Assembly: GCF_905397285.1 (NCBI RefSeq)
Contig: NZ_CAJPUX010000013.1
Coordinates: 16,008-80,007 of the forward strand
Direction of reading: 5' to 3'
Source of the DNA: Cupriavidus plantarum
Lineage (GTDB): Bacteria; Pseudomonadota; Gammaproteobacteria; Burkholderiales; Burkholderiaceae
Length of the DNA: 64,000 nt
The stretch's first letter is position 1. Every line of letters starts with the position of its first letter. The translations under genes were made by a program, and so were the position numbers. A model generated the notes under the pieces. The model was not told where the DNA came from, searched no databases, and was given only the letters and a program-made list of their open reading frames with translations. Of this stretch, positions 15,446-23,219 are shown in pieces.

Positions 15446-15573
15446 CGCGTGACATGCACGACATACTGGAACGCGCCGTCGAGCGACTCCGTACCGTCGG
15501 GTTCGTCATCGTGGTCTTGCTGACGCTACTCTGGTCGCACCCGCGCGCCGAATTCGACGACGACACGGTGTAA
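15442..15573 (+). CDS. Tiny membrane protein translationally coupled to waaC
   Basis: 43 residues beginning inside the waaC stop (ATGA overlap). The sequence is MTRDMHDILERAVERLR, then one hydrophobic segment VGFVIVVLLTLLW, then a short acidic tail. A single membrane-spanning peptide with coupled translation suggests a real small protein rather than chance. No family is known to me. It could regulate or anchor the LPS core enzymes, but that is speculation. Confidence 0.5.
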   Translation: MTRDMHDILERAVERLRTVGFVIVVLLTLLWSHPRAEFDDDTV

Positions 15574-15691
15574 GGCCTGCCCTTAGGCATTCCACACTTC
15601 ATGCCCCCATGAAGCATCCCTCGGCTCCGCGTGTCATTATTCCCCGCATCCGCTGACACGACGCGCATACCGATAACAACAAGGAGCCCCC

Positions 15692-16042
15692 ATGATCGCC
15701 GTCATCTTCGAAGTCCAACCCGCCGAGGGCAAGCAAAATGCGTATCTGGACATCGCCGCCACGCTCAAGCCGATACTGGAAACCATCGACGGCTTTATCT
15801 CCGTCGAGCGGTTCCAGAGCCTGACCACGCCGGGAAAGATCCTCTCGCTATCGTTCTTCCGAGACGAGCAGGCGGTCATGGCATGGCGGAATACGTTCGA
15901 GCATCGCCGCGCACAGGAGGCGGGACGCGGTGGCGTGTTTGCCGGGTACCGGTTGCGCGTGGCGCAGGTGCTGCGGGATTACGGCATGGAAGAGCGCGAC
16001 GAGGCGCCCACCGACAGCCGCAGCATCCACGATCGCCAATAA
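15692..16042 (+). CDS. Antibiotic biosynthesis monooxygenase (ABM) domain protein
   Basis: 116 residues with a strong ribosome site (AAGGAG). The pattern IAVIFEVQPAEGKQNAYLD, GFISVERFQSLTTPGKILSL and SFFRDEQAVMAWRN is that of the ABM fold, a ferredoxin-like dimeric barrel. Members include heme-degrading and quinone-forming monooxygenases as well as many of unknown role. The spacing (9 bases) to the TauE-like gene suggests one transcript. The substrate cannot be predicted. Confidence 0.8.
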   Translation: MIAVIFEVQPAEGKQNAYLDIAATLKPILETIDGFISVERFQSLTTPGKILSLSFFRDEQAVMAWRNTFEHRRAQEAGRGGVFAGYRLRVAQVLRDYGMEERDEAPTDSRSIHDRQ

Positions 16043-16051
16043 GGAACGCGC

Positions 16052-16795
16052 ATGTCGATCGAACTCTACGCCTTCATCGCATTCACCTTCCTGCTCGCGG
16101 GCTTCGTCAAGGGCGTCGTGGGACTAGGCCTGCCGACCGTTGCCGTGGGCCTGCTGGGCCTGACGATGCCGCCCGCGCAGGCGGCCGCATTGCTCGTCGC
16201 CCCGTCGATGGTCACCAACATCGTCCAGCTCTTCAGCGGCCCGCGCTTCGGCCAGCTGGTGCGCCGCCTGTGGCCGATGCTCGTGATGATCTGCGCGGGC
16301 ACGATCGCCTGCGCCGCGCTCGTGCCGGCGAAGATGATGGCGAACGCAACGCCCGCGCTCGGCGTGGCACTCGTGATCTACGCATTGATGGGGCTCGCCG
16401 CGGTCAAGCTCAACGTGCCGCCGCGCGCCGAGCGCTGGCTCGCGCCAATCGTCGGCTTCGTGACCGGTGCCATCACCGCCGTGACCGGCGTGTTCGTGAT
16501 TCCCGCCGTGCCCTATCTGCAAGGCCTCGGACTGGACAGGGAAAGCCTTGTACAGGCACTCGGCCTGTCGTTCTCGATCTCCACCATCGCGCTGGCCATC
16601 GGTCTGGCGATGAATGGCGAGCTGCTGCACACCCCGGTGCTCTGGACGTCGGCCCTCGCCCTCGTACCCGCGCTCGGCGGGATGTTCCTCGGCCAATGGC
16701 TGCGCCACCGCATTAGCGCGGAACGGTTCCGCAAACTATTTTTCTCCGGCCTGCTGATCCTCGGCGGCGAACTGGCCCTGCGCGGCATCCTCTGA
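16052..16795 (+). CDS. TauE/SafE-family membrane exporter
   Basis: 247 residues, almost wholly hydrophobic, with around eight membrane segments. The opening ELYAFIAFTFLLAGFVKGVV, then GLGLPTVAVGLLGL, is the TauE/SafE signature, and the repeat-half motif appears as VTGAITAVTGVFVIPAVPYL. The family exports organosulfur compounds, sulfite or other anions across the inner membrane. It is in the same direction as the ABM gene and has a good ribosome site (AAGGAA). Confidence 0.87.
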   Translation: MSIELYAFIAFTFLLAGFVKGVVGLGLPTVAVGLLGLTMPPAQAAALLVAPSMVTNIVQLFSGPRFGQLVRRLWPMLVMICAGTIACAALVPAKMMANATPALGVALVIYALMGLAAVKLNVPPRAERWLAPIVGFVTGAITAVTGVFVIPAVPYLQGLGLDRESLVQALGLSFSISTIALAIGLAMNGELLHTPVLWTSALALVPALGGMFLGQWLRHRISAERFRKLFFSGLLILGGELALRGIL

Positions 16796-16901
16796 CGACG
16801 GACGCCGCAAATAGCTGACACATTGCTTCCGCAAACTAGTGCACGATCACGGATTGGCGGATCGGCAACCGTGGTAGGCACGGCAAGGGAGGCGAGTCGG
16901 C

Positions 16902-18065
16902 ATGAAGCGGCGCACAGGCAGCACCAAACTGTGGACCACGCTGGGCAAGCAGGCCGCGCGCAGCGCGCGCCGGCTGCAACGCAGCGTCACGGATTCGGTC
17001 CTGCGCACGGCGCGCGAGCAGAGCACCGCGGTCGGCAAGGCGATGGGCACTGCCGCGCGGCAGGCGCTGTCTGGCGTGGCCACGCCCGCGCGCCCGCCCA
17101 TCACGCGCAAAGGCGGTACAGGCGGTGTGTGGGAAGAGGGCCTGTGGGGCTTCGGCTTCGGACTCGGCCACACGCAGCGCCGCTATCGGCTATATGTGCC
17201 GCCAGGTGTCAGCGCGGCACGACCCGCGCCACTGCTCGTCCTGCTGCACGGCTGTGGGCAGGACGCCGCCAGTTTCGCCGCCAGCACGCGGGTGGCTTCC
17301 ATCGCGCGCGACGCGCGATGGATCGTGCTGATGCCCGAGCAATCTGTACAAGCCAACGCGCAACGCTGCTGGCAGTGGTTCACACCGTCCACGCGCGGCG
17401 CGGCCGAAGCCGCATTGCTGATGTCCATGGTCGACCATGTCTCCCGCCGCTACGCCGTGCTGGCCGATCGCGTCTGCGCGATGGGCCTCTCCGCGGGCGG
17501 CGCCATGGCGATGTTGCTGGGCCTGCGCTATCCGGATCGCTTTGCCGCCATCGCCTCGCACTCGGGCGCGGCGCCGTATAGCGCCACCAACGCGACGCAG
17601 GCCGCGCGCGCCATGCGCGGCGAGCGGGTGGCCGATGCGGGCGCCGCCAGACTGGCGCTCGCCGGGCGCCGTCCGCCGCCGCTCGTGCTGCTCCATGGCG
17701 ACGAAGACCCGGTGGTGACCTACGACAGCGCCACGGGCGCGGCGGCGCTATGGCTCGAGCTGATGCCGTCGGACGGTGCGGCCGCCGAACCGCTGCCCGT
17801 CAGACGCATCCGCCGTGGGACGCGTCGCGCGATAGAGGTATTCGATTGGCAGACGCGCGGCGGGCAGGCACTCGGCGAGCAACCCCGCGGACAGACCGGC
17901 GCTTCATCGACACCGCATCCCTTCCTGCGCCTCGTCAAGGTCGAAGGGCTGCGCCATGCATGGAGCGGCGGCGCGCCCGGACAGGCATTCTCCGATCCGA
18001 CCGGACCGGATGCCCTCAAGATCGCGCTGCGCTTCTTCTCGGTAAACGGACGCGGCGCTGCCTAG
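16902..18065 (+). CDS. PHB depolymerase family esterase (feruloyl-esterase-like)
   Basis: 387 residues of an alpha/beta hydrolase. The oxyanion region PLLVLLHGCGQDAASFAAST, the nucleophile elbow GLSAGGAMA and LVLLHGDEDPVV (around the acid residue) are those of the short-chain PHB-depolymerase/LpqC group. The first 75 residues are basic and alanine-rich (KRRTGSTKLWTTLGKQAARS) and lack a clear Sec signal. These enzymes cleave polyhydroxybutyrate oligomers or aromatic esters. The ribosome site GGAGGCGAG decides the start. The gene end overlaps the convergent ferredoxin-like gene by four bases. Confidence 0.85.
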   Translation: MKRRTGSTKLWTTLGKQAARSARRLQRSVTDSVLRTAREQSTAVGKAMGTAARQALSGVATPARPPITRKGGTGGVWEEGLWGFGFGLGHTQRRYRLYVPPGVSAARPAPLLVLLHGCGQDAASFAASTRVASIARDARWIVLMPEQSVQANAQRCWQWFTPSTRGAAEAALLMSMVDHVSRRYAVLADRVCAMGLSAGGAMAMLLGLRYPDRFAAIASHSGAAPYSATNATQAARAMRGERVADAGAARLALAGRRPPPLVLLHGDEDPVVTYDSATGAAALWLELMPSDGAAAEPLPVRRIRRGTRRAIEVFDWQTRGGQALGEQPRGQTGASSTPHPFLRLVKVEGLRHAWSGGAPGQAFSDPTGPDALKIALRFFSVNGRGAA

Positions 18066-18352
18066 GTCGTGCCGACGGGCTCGAAGGCAACATCGGAAGT
18101 CGGGCAAGCCACGCACGGCAGGATAAACCCGTCTTCCTTCTCGTCGAGACTCAGTCCCGGCCATTCGATCCGATATCGCACGCTGCCCGCGTGCAGCATG
18201 CTGAGGCAGGCACGACAGGTGCCGTTGCGGCAGGAGCTCGGCAGACGCATGCCGTCGAGCAGCGCGGCCTCCAGCAGGCTCAGATCGGCCGGCGCTTCAA
18301 ACGTCGTGCCGACGGGCAGCACGGTGGCGTGGTAGGTACGATCGTCAGACAT
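18062..18352 (-). CDS. [2Fe-2S] ferredoxin-like protein
   Basis: 96 residues from ATG 18352. The ligand pattern CRNGTCRACL followed by LPCVACPT gives the four cysteines of a plant-type [2Fe-2S] cluster (C-x4-C-x2-C ... C), set in a beta-grasp fold. It overlaps the end of the upstream IMPACT-family gene by eight bases, so the two are translationally coupled. Its partner is unknown; a soluble electron carrier is the simplest reading. Confidence 0.8.
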   Translation of the reverse strand: MSDDRTYHATVLPVGTTFEAPADLSLLEAALLDGMRLPSSCRNGTCRACLSMLHAGSVRYRIEWPGLSLDEKEDGFILPCVACPTSDVAFEPVGTT

Positions 18353-18968
18353 CGCCATCGCCACCATCGCCATCGTCCGGAAAGCACGCCCGGCCATGCG
18401 TGGCGTCGCGCAGCGTGTCAATCGCTTCCGCACGCATCGCCGCCGGCAGCTTGATCTCGAGCCGGGCCAACGCGCCATACGCGGTATCCGCGAGCGAGCA
18501 GCCCTGCGCAGCCGACTGTTCGAGCCACCGGCGCACGCGCGGCTCGTCGGCATAGTCGACCTCGATGACCAGGGTCGCATACGCGATGCGCTCGATCCGC
18601 TCGGCCTGCTTGAGCGCGCCCGCAATCGCATCGGTATAGGCGCGCACGAGCCCGCCCGCGCCGAGCTTCACGCCACCGTAGTAGCGCACCACGGTCGCCA
18701 GCACGCCGTCGAGGTCATGGTGCCGCAGCACTTCGAGAATCGGCCGTCCCGCCGTGCCGGACGGCTCGCCATCGTCGGACATGCCCGACTGCCCGCCTGC
18801 CAGCAGCGCCCAGCAGACATGCGTCGCGGTGGGATGCAACGCGCGTAGCCGCTCGATCTCGGCCATGGCGGCATCGCGATCGGCGACGGGAACGGCCTGG
18901 GCAATGAAGCGGCTCTTGCGGATGTCGATTTCCGCGTGGACCGGGGAGGCAAGCGTATAGGTGGGCAA
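18345..18968 (-). CDS. IMPACT/YigZ family protein
   Basis: 207 residues if the TTG at 18968 is the start; a GTG at 19079 would add 37 residues unlike the family. Conserved parts are EIDIRKSRFIAQAVPVADRD, HVCWALLAGG, SDDGEPSGTAGRPILEVLRH and VVRYYGGVKLGAGGLVRAY, the classic UPF0029/YigZ core. The C-terminal DUF1949 half follows. The bacterial protein is linked to ribosome-associated and stress functions that remain poorly defined. The sequence before the start has short direct repeats (CTTGCCCACC-like), which obscure the true initiation site. Confidence 0.85.
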   Translation of the reverse strand: MPTYTLASPVHAEIDIRKSRFIAQAVPVADRDAAMAEIERLRALHPTATHVCWALLAGGQSGMSDDGEPSGTAGRPILEVLRHHDLDGVLATVVRYYGGVKLGAGGLVRAYTDAIAGALKQAERIERIAYATLVIEVDYADEPRVRRWLEQSAAQGCSLADTAYGALARLEIKLPAAMRAEAIDTLRDATHGRACFPDDGDGGDGDV

Positions 18969-19129
18969 GACTGGGTGGGCAAGACTAGGTTGGCAAGACA
19001 GCACGGAGAAACCGGTGTGAAGCCTGCAGTGTAACGTCGTCAAAGGCGGCCGTGCGAGGCGGCCGCGGAGCGGCGACACGGATGGCGCAGTATCCTTGCG
19101 GCACCGACTACCGTGGGAAGAGGGCAGAC

Positions 19130-19906
19130 ATGGATATCCAGATGAACGGTCGCACGGCGATCGTGACCGGCGCGAGCAAGGGCCTCGGCCTGGCCGTGGC
19201 CACGCAGTTCAGCGCATGCGGCGCGGAGGTCGTCATCGCCGCACGCGGCGCGGAGGCGCTCGAGGCCGCGCGGCGCACGCTCGCGGAGACCCACGGCGCG
19301 AAGATCGCCGCGGTGCAATGCGACGTGTCCACCGCCGATGGCGTGCGGCAGCTTTACGACGGTGCAATGCAGGCATTCGGCAAGGTCGACATCATCGTCA
19401 ACAACGCCGGCGTATCGCGCGCGAGCCCGTTCGAGGCCACCACCGACGAAGAATGGCAGGCCGACCTCGACCTCAAGCTGTTCGCAGCGATCCGGCTTAC
19501 CCGGCTCGTGTGGCCGCAGATGAAGGAAAGGCGCTGGGGCCGCATCATCAACGTGCTGAACACCGGCGCGAAGGCGCCAGGTCTGAACTCGTTGCCGACC
19601 ACCGCATCGCGCGCGGCGGGTATGGCGCTGACCAAGGCGCTGTCGAAAGAGGGCGCACCCTTCGGTGTGCTCGTCAACGCCTTGCTCGTCGGCCGCATCG
19701 AAAGCGACCAGTGGGCGCGGAAGGCGGAGAAGACCGGTGTAAATCTCGACGCGGTGCTCGCGGAGATGGGCGCCGATATTCCCGCGGGACGCGTGGGGCG
19801 CGCGGACGAGTTCGCGTCGATCGCCTGCTTCCTCGCGTCGGACCTCGCGTCGTATATCGCGGGGACAGCGATCAACGTGGACGGGGGCGCGTCGCCGGTT
19901 GTTTAG
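19130..19906 (+). CDS. SDR-family protein lacking the usual catalytic Tyr/Lys
   Basis: 258 residues from ATG 19130 (ribosome site AAGAGGGCA). The N-terminal NAD(P) site TAIVTGASKGLGLAVATQF and the NNAG motif are intact, and the C-terminus AGTAINVDGGASPVV is normal. Where YxxxK should be, the sequence reads LPTTASRAAGMAL, so the Tyr is Thr and the Lys is Arg. The protein may bind a nucleotide without normal dehydrogenase chemistry or may use other residues. It stands alone between the IMPACT gene and the methyltransferase. Confidence 0.85.
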   Translation: MDIQMNGRTAIVTGASKGLGLAVATQFSACGAEVVIAARGAEALEAARRTLAETHGAKIAAVQCDVSTADGVRQLYDGAMQAFGKVDIIVNNAGVSRASPFEATTDEEWQADLDLKLFAAIRLTRLVWPQMKERRWGRIINVLNTGAKAPGLNSLPTTASRAAGMALTKALSKEGAPFGVLVNALLVGRIESDQWARKAEKTGVNLDAVLAEMGADIPAGRVGRADEFASIACFLASDLASYIAGTAINVDGGASPVV

Positions 19907-20033
19907 CGATTTGTCGGGAAAGAACGTTGCGGACGCAAGTCGGCAAAGGGAGGGTGACCTCAGCAGGCGCGGATTTTGTTACGCTTGCGATCTGGTGCCG
20001 GACCGGTGCCCGAATCCCCCACACTTTCTTCCC

Positions 20034-20645
20034 ATGACCGCTCAGAATCTGGACGCCCGTCGCATGGCGCCCGCCACCGAACGCAACCGCGAACCGATTC
20101 TCGCCGTGCTGCGCGAGGTGTTGCCCGCCACCGGCACCGTGCTCGAGATCGCAAGCGGAACCGGGCAGCATGCCGTGCACTTTGCCGGGGCATTGCAGGG
20201 CCTGGACTGGCAGCCGAGCGATCCCGATGCCACCTCCCGCGACTCGATCGCCGCCTGGATCGCGCATGCGGGGTTGTCCAACGTGCGCGCGCCGCTCGCG
20301 CTCGACGTGCATCGCGAGCCATGGGGCATCGAGCGCGCGGATGCGATCGTCTGCATCAACATGATCCATATCTCGCCATGGACCGCGACGGAGGCGCTCT
20401 TCGCGGGCGCCGGCCGCGTGCTCGACAGCGGCGGCGTGCTGTTCCTCTATGGCCCTTACCGCCGCAACGGCGCGCATACGGCGCCGACCAATGCCGCATT
20501 CGACGAGCAGCTGCGCGCGGCGAATGCGACGTGGGGCGTGCGCGACATGGAGACCGTCATCGAGCTCGGCGCGGCGCACGGGCTGACGTGCGAGGCGCAG
20601 TTGCCGATGCCGGCCAACAACTTCAGTCTGGTGTTCCGGCGCTGA
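20034..20645 (+). CDS. DUF938 SAM-dependent methyltransferase-like protein
   Basis: 203 residues from ATG 20034. The SAM-binding motif I is VLEIASGTGQHAVHFAGAL. The family-specific stretches APATERNREPIL near the start, ICINMIHISPWTATEALFAG and LFLYGPYRRNGAHTAPTNAAF identify DUF938. The natural substrate is unknown; the fold is that of class I methyltransferases acting in the cytoplasm. An upstream in-frame extension to 19899 lacks family similarity. Confidence 0.85.
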   Translation: MTAQNLDARRMAPATERNREPILAVLREVLPATGTVLEIASGTGQHAVHFAGALQGLDWQPSDPDATSRDSIAAWIAHAGLSNVRAPLALDVHREPWGIERADAIVCINMIHISPWTATEALFAGAGRVLDSGGVLFLYGPYRRNGAHTAPTNAAFDEQLRAANATWGVRDMETVIELGAAHGLTCEAQLPMPANNFSLVFRR

Positions 20646-20734
20646 TCGCCATGCCTGGGGACGGGCAGGCTATTGCGTAGCCTTACCGACCCTTCCGCAA
20701 TCGCAAGTTCACAGCGGCGGGGTTTGGCGGGAAG

Positions 20735-22024
20735 ATGGGCGGCATCGAACAGCCGCTCATTCCCGCCGCCATGTCGCAAGCCGCAAGTCAAGCTCAGTCC
20801 CCTCAGTCCGCTCAGTCCCCTCAGTCCCCTCAGGCCGCTCAGTCCTCCCGGCCCGCCCGGCCCCTGGAGTGCATCACGGTCGTCTCCCTCGAGCAGGCCA
20901 TCGCCGCACCCTTCTGCACGCGCCAGCTGGCGGACCTCGGTGCCCGGGTGATCAAGATCGAGCGGCCGGGCCCGGGCGACTTCGCGCGCGCCTACGACTC
21001 GCGCGTGCGCGGGCTGTCGTCGCACTTCGTCTGGACCAACCGCTCCAAAGAGAGCCTGTCGCTCGACGTCAAGTCCCCCGAGGCCGCGCCGCTGCTGGAG
21101 GCGTTGCTGGCCAAGACGGACGTGCTCGTCCAGAACCTCGCCCCCGGCGCGTCCGCCCGCCTCGGGCTCGACTTCGAAACGCTTTCCGAGCGGTATCCAC
21201 GCCTGATCGTCTGTGATATCTCCGGTTACGGCGGCGATGGCCCCTATCGCGACAAGAAGGCCTACGACCTGCTCGTGCAGAGCGAATCCGGCTTCGTGTC
21301 GGTGACGGGCACGCCGGAGGAGGGCGTCAAGGCAGGCGCGTCGGTGGCCGATATCGCCGCCGGCATGTATGCATACAGCAATATCCTCGCCGCGCTGATC
21401 GAGCGCGGGCAGACGGGGCGCGGCAAGCGCATCGACGTATCGATGCTCGAATCGATGGTCGAGTGGATGAGCTTCCCGATGTACTACGCGTTCGAAGGCG
21501 CGGCACCGCCGCCGCGCGCGGGTGCGGCGCACGCCACGATCTATCCCTACGGCCCGTTCCCGACCGGCGACGGCAAGACCGTGATGCTTGGCCTGCAGAA
21601 CGAGCGCGAATGGGCGGTTTTCTGCGACGCCGTGCTCGGCGAGCCCGCGCTGGCGACGCATCCGGACTTCTCGAGCAATTCGCTGCGCAGCGCCAACCGC
21701 GCCCCGTTGCGCGCCCATATCGTCGAGGCGTTCTCGCGGCTCACCGCGGAGCAGGTCGTCGAACGGCTGGAAAGCGCGAAGATCGCCAACGCCAACGTCA
21801 ATACGATGGCGGACGTCTGGCAGCATCCGCAGCTCGCCGCGCGGGACCGCTGGCGCACGATCGACTCGCCCGTCGGCCCGATACCGGCGCTGCTGCCGCC
21901 TGGTCAGACCGACGCCTGCATGAACCCCGTACCGGCGGTCGGCCAGCATACCGATGCCATCCTTGCTGAACTGGGCTATTCGCAAGAGGCCATTGCCCGC
22001 CTGCACGACGGCGAGGTGGTCTGA
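20735..22024 (+). CDS. CaiB/BaiF-type CoA-transferase (class III)
   Basis: 429 residues from ATG 20735; ATG 20771 is an alternative. Class III CoA-transferase features are EQAIAAPFCTRQLADLGARV, IKIERPGPGDFAR, NLAPGASARLGLDFETL and SGYGGDGPYRDKKAYDLLVQ, where the Asp of AYD is the likely catalytic residue. It moves CoA between carboxylic acids. The N-terminal 25 residues are a low-complexity SPQSAQSPQ segment made by a 9-base tandem repeat. The next gene (CitE-like lyase) starts one base after the stop, so the pair likely activates and then cleaves the same acyl-CoA. Confidence 0.88.
   Translation: MGGIEQPLIPAAMSQAASQAQSPQSAQSPQSPQAAQSSRPARPLECITVVSLEQAIAAPFCTRQLADLGARVIKIERPGPGDFARAYDSRVRGLSSHFVWTNRSKESLSLDVKSPEAAPLLEALLAKTDVLVQNLAPGASARLGLDFETLSERYPRLIVCDISGYGGDGPYRDKKAYDLLVQSESGFVSVTGTPEEGVKAGASVADIAAGMYAYSNILAALIERGQTGRGKRIDVSMLESMVEWMSFPMYYAFEGAAPPPRAGAAHATIYPYGPFPTGDGKTVMLGLQNEREWAVFCDAVLGEPALATHPDFSSNSLRSANRAPLRAHIVEAFSRLTAEQVVERLESAKIANANVNTMADVWQHPQLAARDRWRTIDSPVGPIPALLPPGQTDACMNPVPAVGQHTDAILAELGYSQEAIARLHDGEVV
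20792..20845 (+). repeat. 9-bp tandem repeat in the CoA-transferase 5' end
   Basis: Six copies of the unit [G/C]CTCAGTCC, one with a single change (CCTCAGGCC). They encode the SPQ/SAQ low-complexity stretch near the start of the CoA-transferase. The copy number can change by slippage without breaking the frame, so length variation between strains is likely. Confidence 0.8.
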
Positions 22025-22025
22025 G

Positions 22026-22853
22026 ATGGCCGCCCGCAACCACCCGCGCAGCTATCTATTTGTCCCCGCCTCGCGCCCGGACCGCATCGGCAAGGCGATT
22101 GCGGCGGGCCCGGACGCCGTGATCGTCGATCTCGAAGACGCGGTGGCGCCGGACGACAAGGATGCGGCCCGTGCCGCGCTCGCCCCGGCATGGGCAGACC
22201 TCCGTCCTCAGGCTGACGCCGCCGGCGTGGCGTTGCTGGTCCGTGTGAACGGCGCGGATACGGCTTGGTTCGAAGCGGATCTCACCACTTGCCGGCAGAT
22301 GGGCGTGTCCGCAGTGGTGCTGCCCAAGGCGGATCCCCCGGCATTGCGCGCCATGCGGTCGCTCTTGCCCGATACCGCTTGCCTGGCGTTACTGGAATCG
22401 GCAGCCGGATTTGACGACCTGCGTGCCGTGGCCCGGGCGCCCGGCGTCGAGCGTCTGTTGTTCGGCAGCATCGACCTCATGGCCGACCTCGACGTGGCGG
22501 ACGATGGCGCGCCGCTCGATTATTTCCGCAGCGCGATCGTCGCCGCCTCCCGTGCGGCGGGCCTTCCGGCGCCCGTGGATGGCGTCTGCACCGCCATCGG
22601 CGATGCCGAGGCGCTTGCCGCGGACACCGCGCGGGGCCGCCGATTCGGCTTCGGCGCCAAACTGCTGATCCACCCGAATCAGGTGTCCGGCGTTCACGCG
22701 GCGCTGGCGCCGTCGGCAAACGCCCTCGCCTGGGCGCGGCGCGTGGTCGATCAGGCCGCTGCCGCCAAGGGCGCGGCCATCGCGGTGGACGGCAAGATGG
22801 TCGACAAACCGGTACTGGACCGCGCGCTGCGGATCCTCGCCGCCGCGCAATAA
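22026..22853 (+). CDS. CitE-like CoA-ester lyase (HpcH/HpaI family)
   Basis: 275 residues from ATG 22026, one base after the CoA-transferase stop. RSYLFVPASRPDRIGKAI, DAVIVDLEDAVAPDDKDAAR, LLVRVNGADTAWFEADL, ALLESAAGFDDL and FGAKLLIHPNQV are the standard CitE/malyl-CoA lyase motifs, with the Glu and Asp that bind the metal. It cleaves beta-hydroxyacyl-CoA esters such as citramalyl-, malyl- or citryl-CoA. With its coupled CoA-transferase it forms a two-step acid degradation unit; the acid is not identified. Confidence 0.88.
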   Translation: MAARNHPRSYLFVPASRPDRIGKAIAAGPDAVIVDLEDAVAPDDKDAARAALAPAWADLRPQADAAGVALLVRVNGADTAWFEADLTTCRQMGVSAVVLPKADPPALRAMRSLLPDTACLALLESAAGFDDLRAVARAPGVERLLFGSIDLMADLDVADDGAPLDYFRSAIVAASRAAGLPAPVDGVCTAIGDAEALAADTARGRRFGFGAKLLIHPNQVSGVHAALAPSANALAWARRVVDQAAAAKGAAIAVDGKMVDKPVLDRALRILAAAQ

Positions 22854-22856
22854 ATG

Positions 22857-23219
22857 CGCGCCACGCCACCTACCGGCGTGTCGAAATGACGTCAAAACGG
22901 CGTGTGGTTCATCACCCGCGCGCAATAACCGCGCAGGCGCAAACGCGGCGCTGAGAATCGCCGAATAATGCCATTCGGGTTTTCCTTTATACGGGGTTAG
23001 CCCGATTTCTTGCGTTTTGGCGGACAGATGAAAGGCGTTTGTAATGCGAGTCGGTTTGAATGACGCTCGAGAGATCGTGCGCAGTCATCAACAAAACCAT
23101 ATTGCACTGCGGTTATCCGGGATAAAGGGCGTCTAAAAAGAAAATTGCCATTCCGGTGCACCGTTCGGCTGGCACGGTCGTTTACCTCTGACCGTTTGTC
23201 GACTCGAGCCGAACTGATC
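22857..23219 (+). other. Intergenic region before the metal-efflux operon
   Basis: 363 bases between the lyase and the TolC-like gene. It is less GC-rich than its surroundings around 22960-23150 and should hold the efflux operon promoter. I see no convincing -35/-10 pair, no regulator gene and no clear MerR-type spacer dyad. The frame of the TolC gene is open back to a TTG at 23145, so part of this stretch could be coding. Confidence 0.5.
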
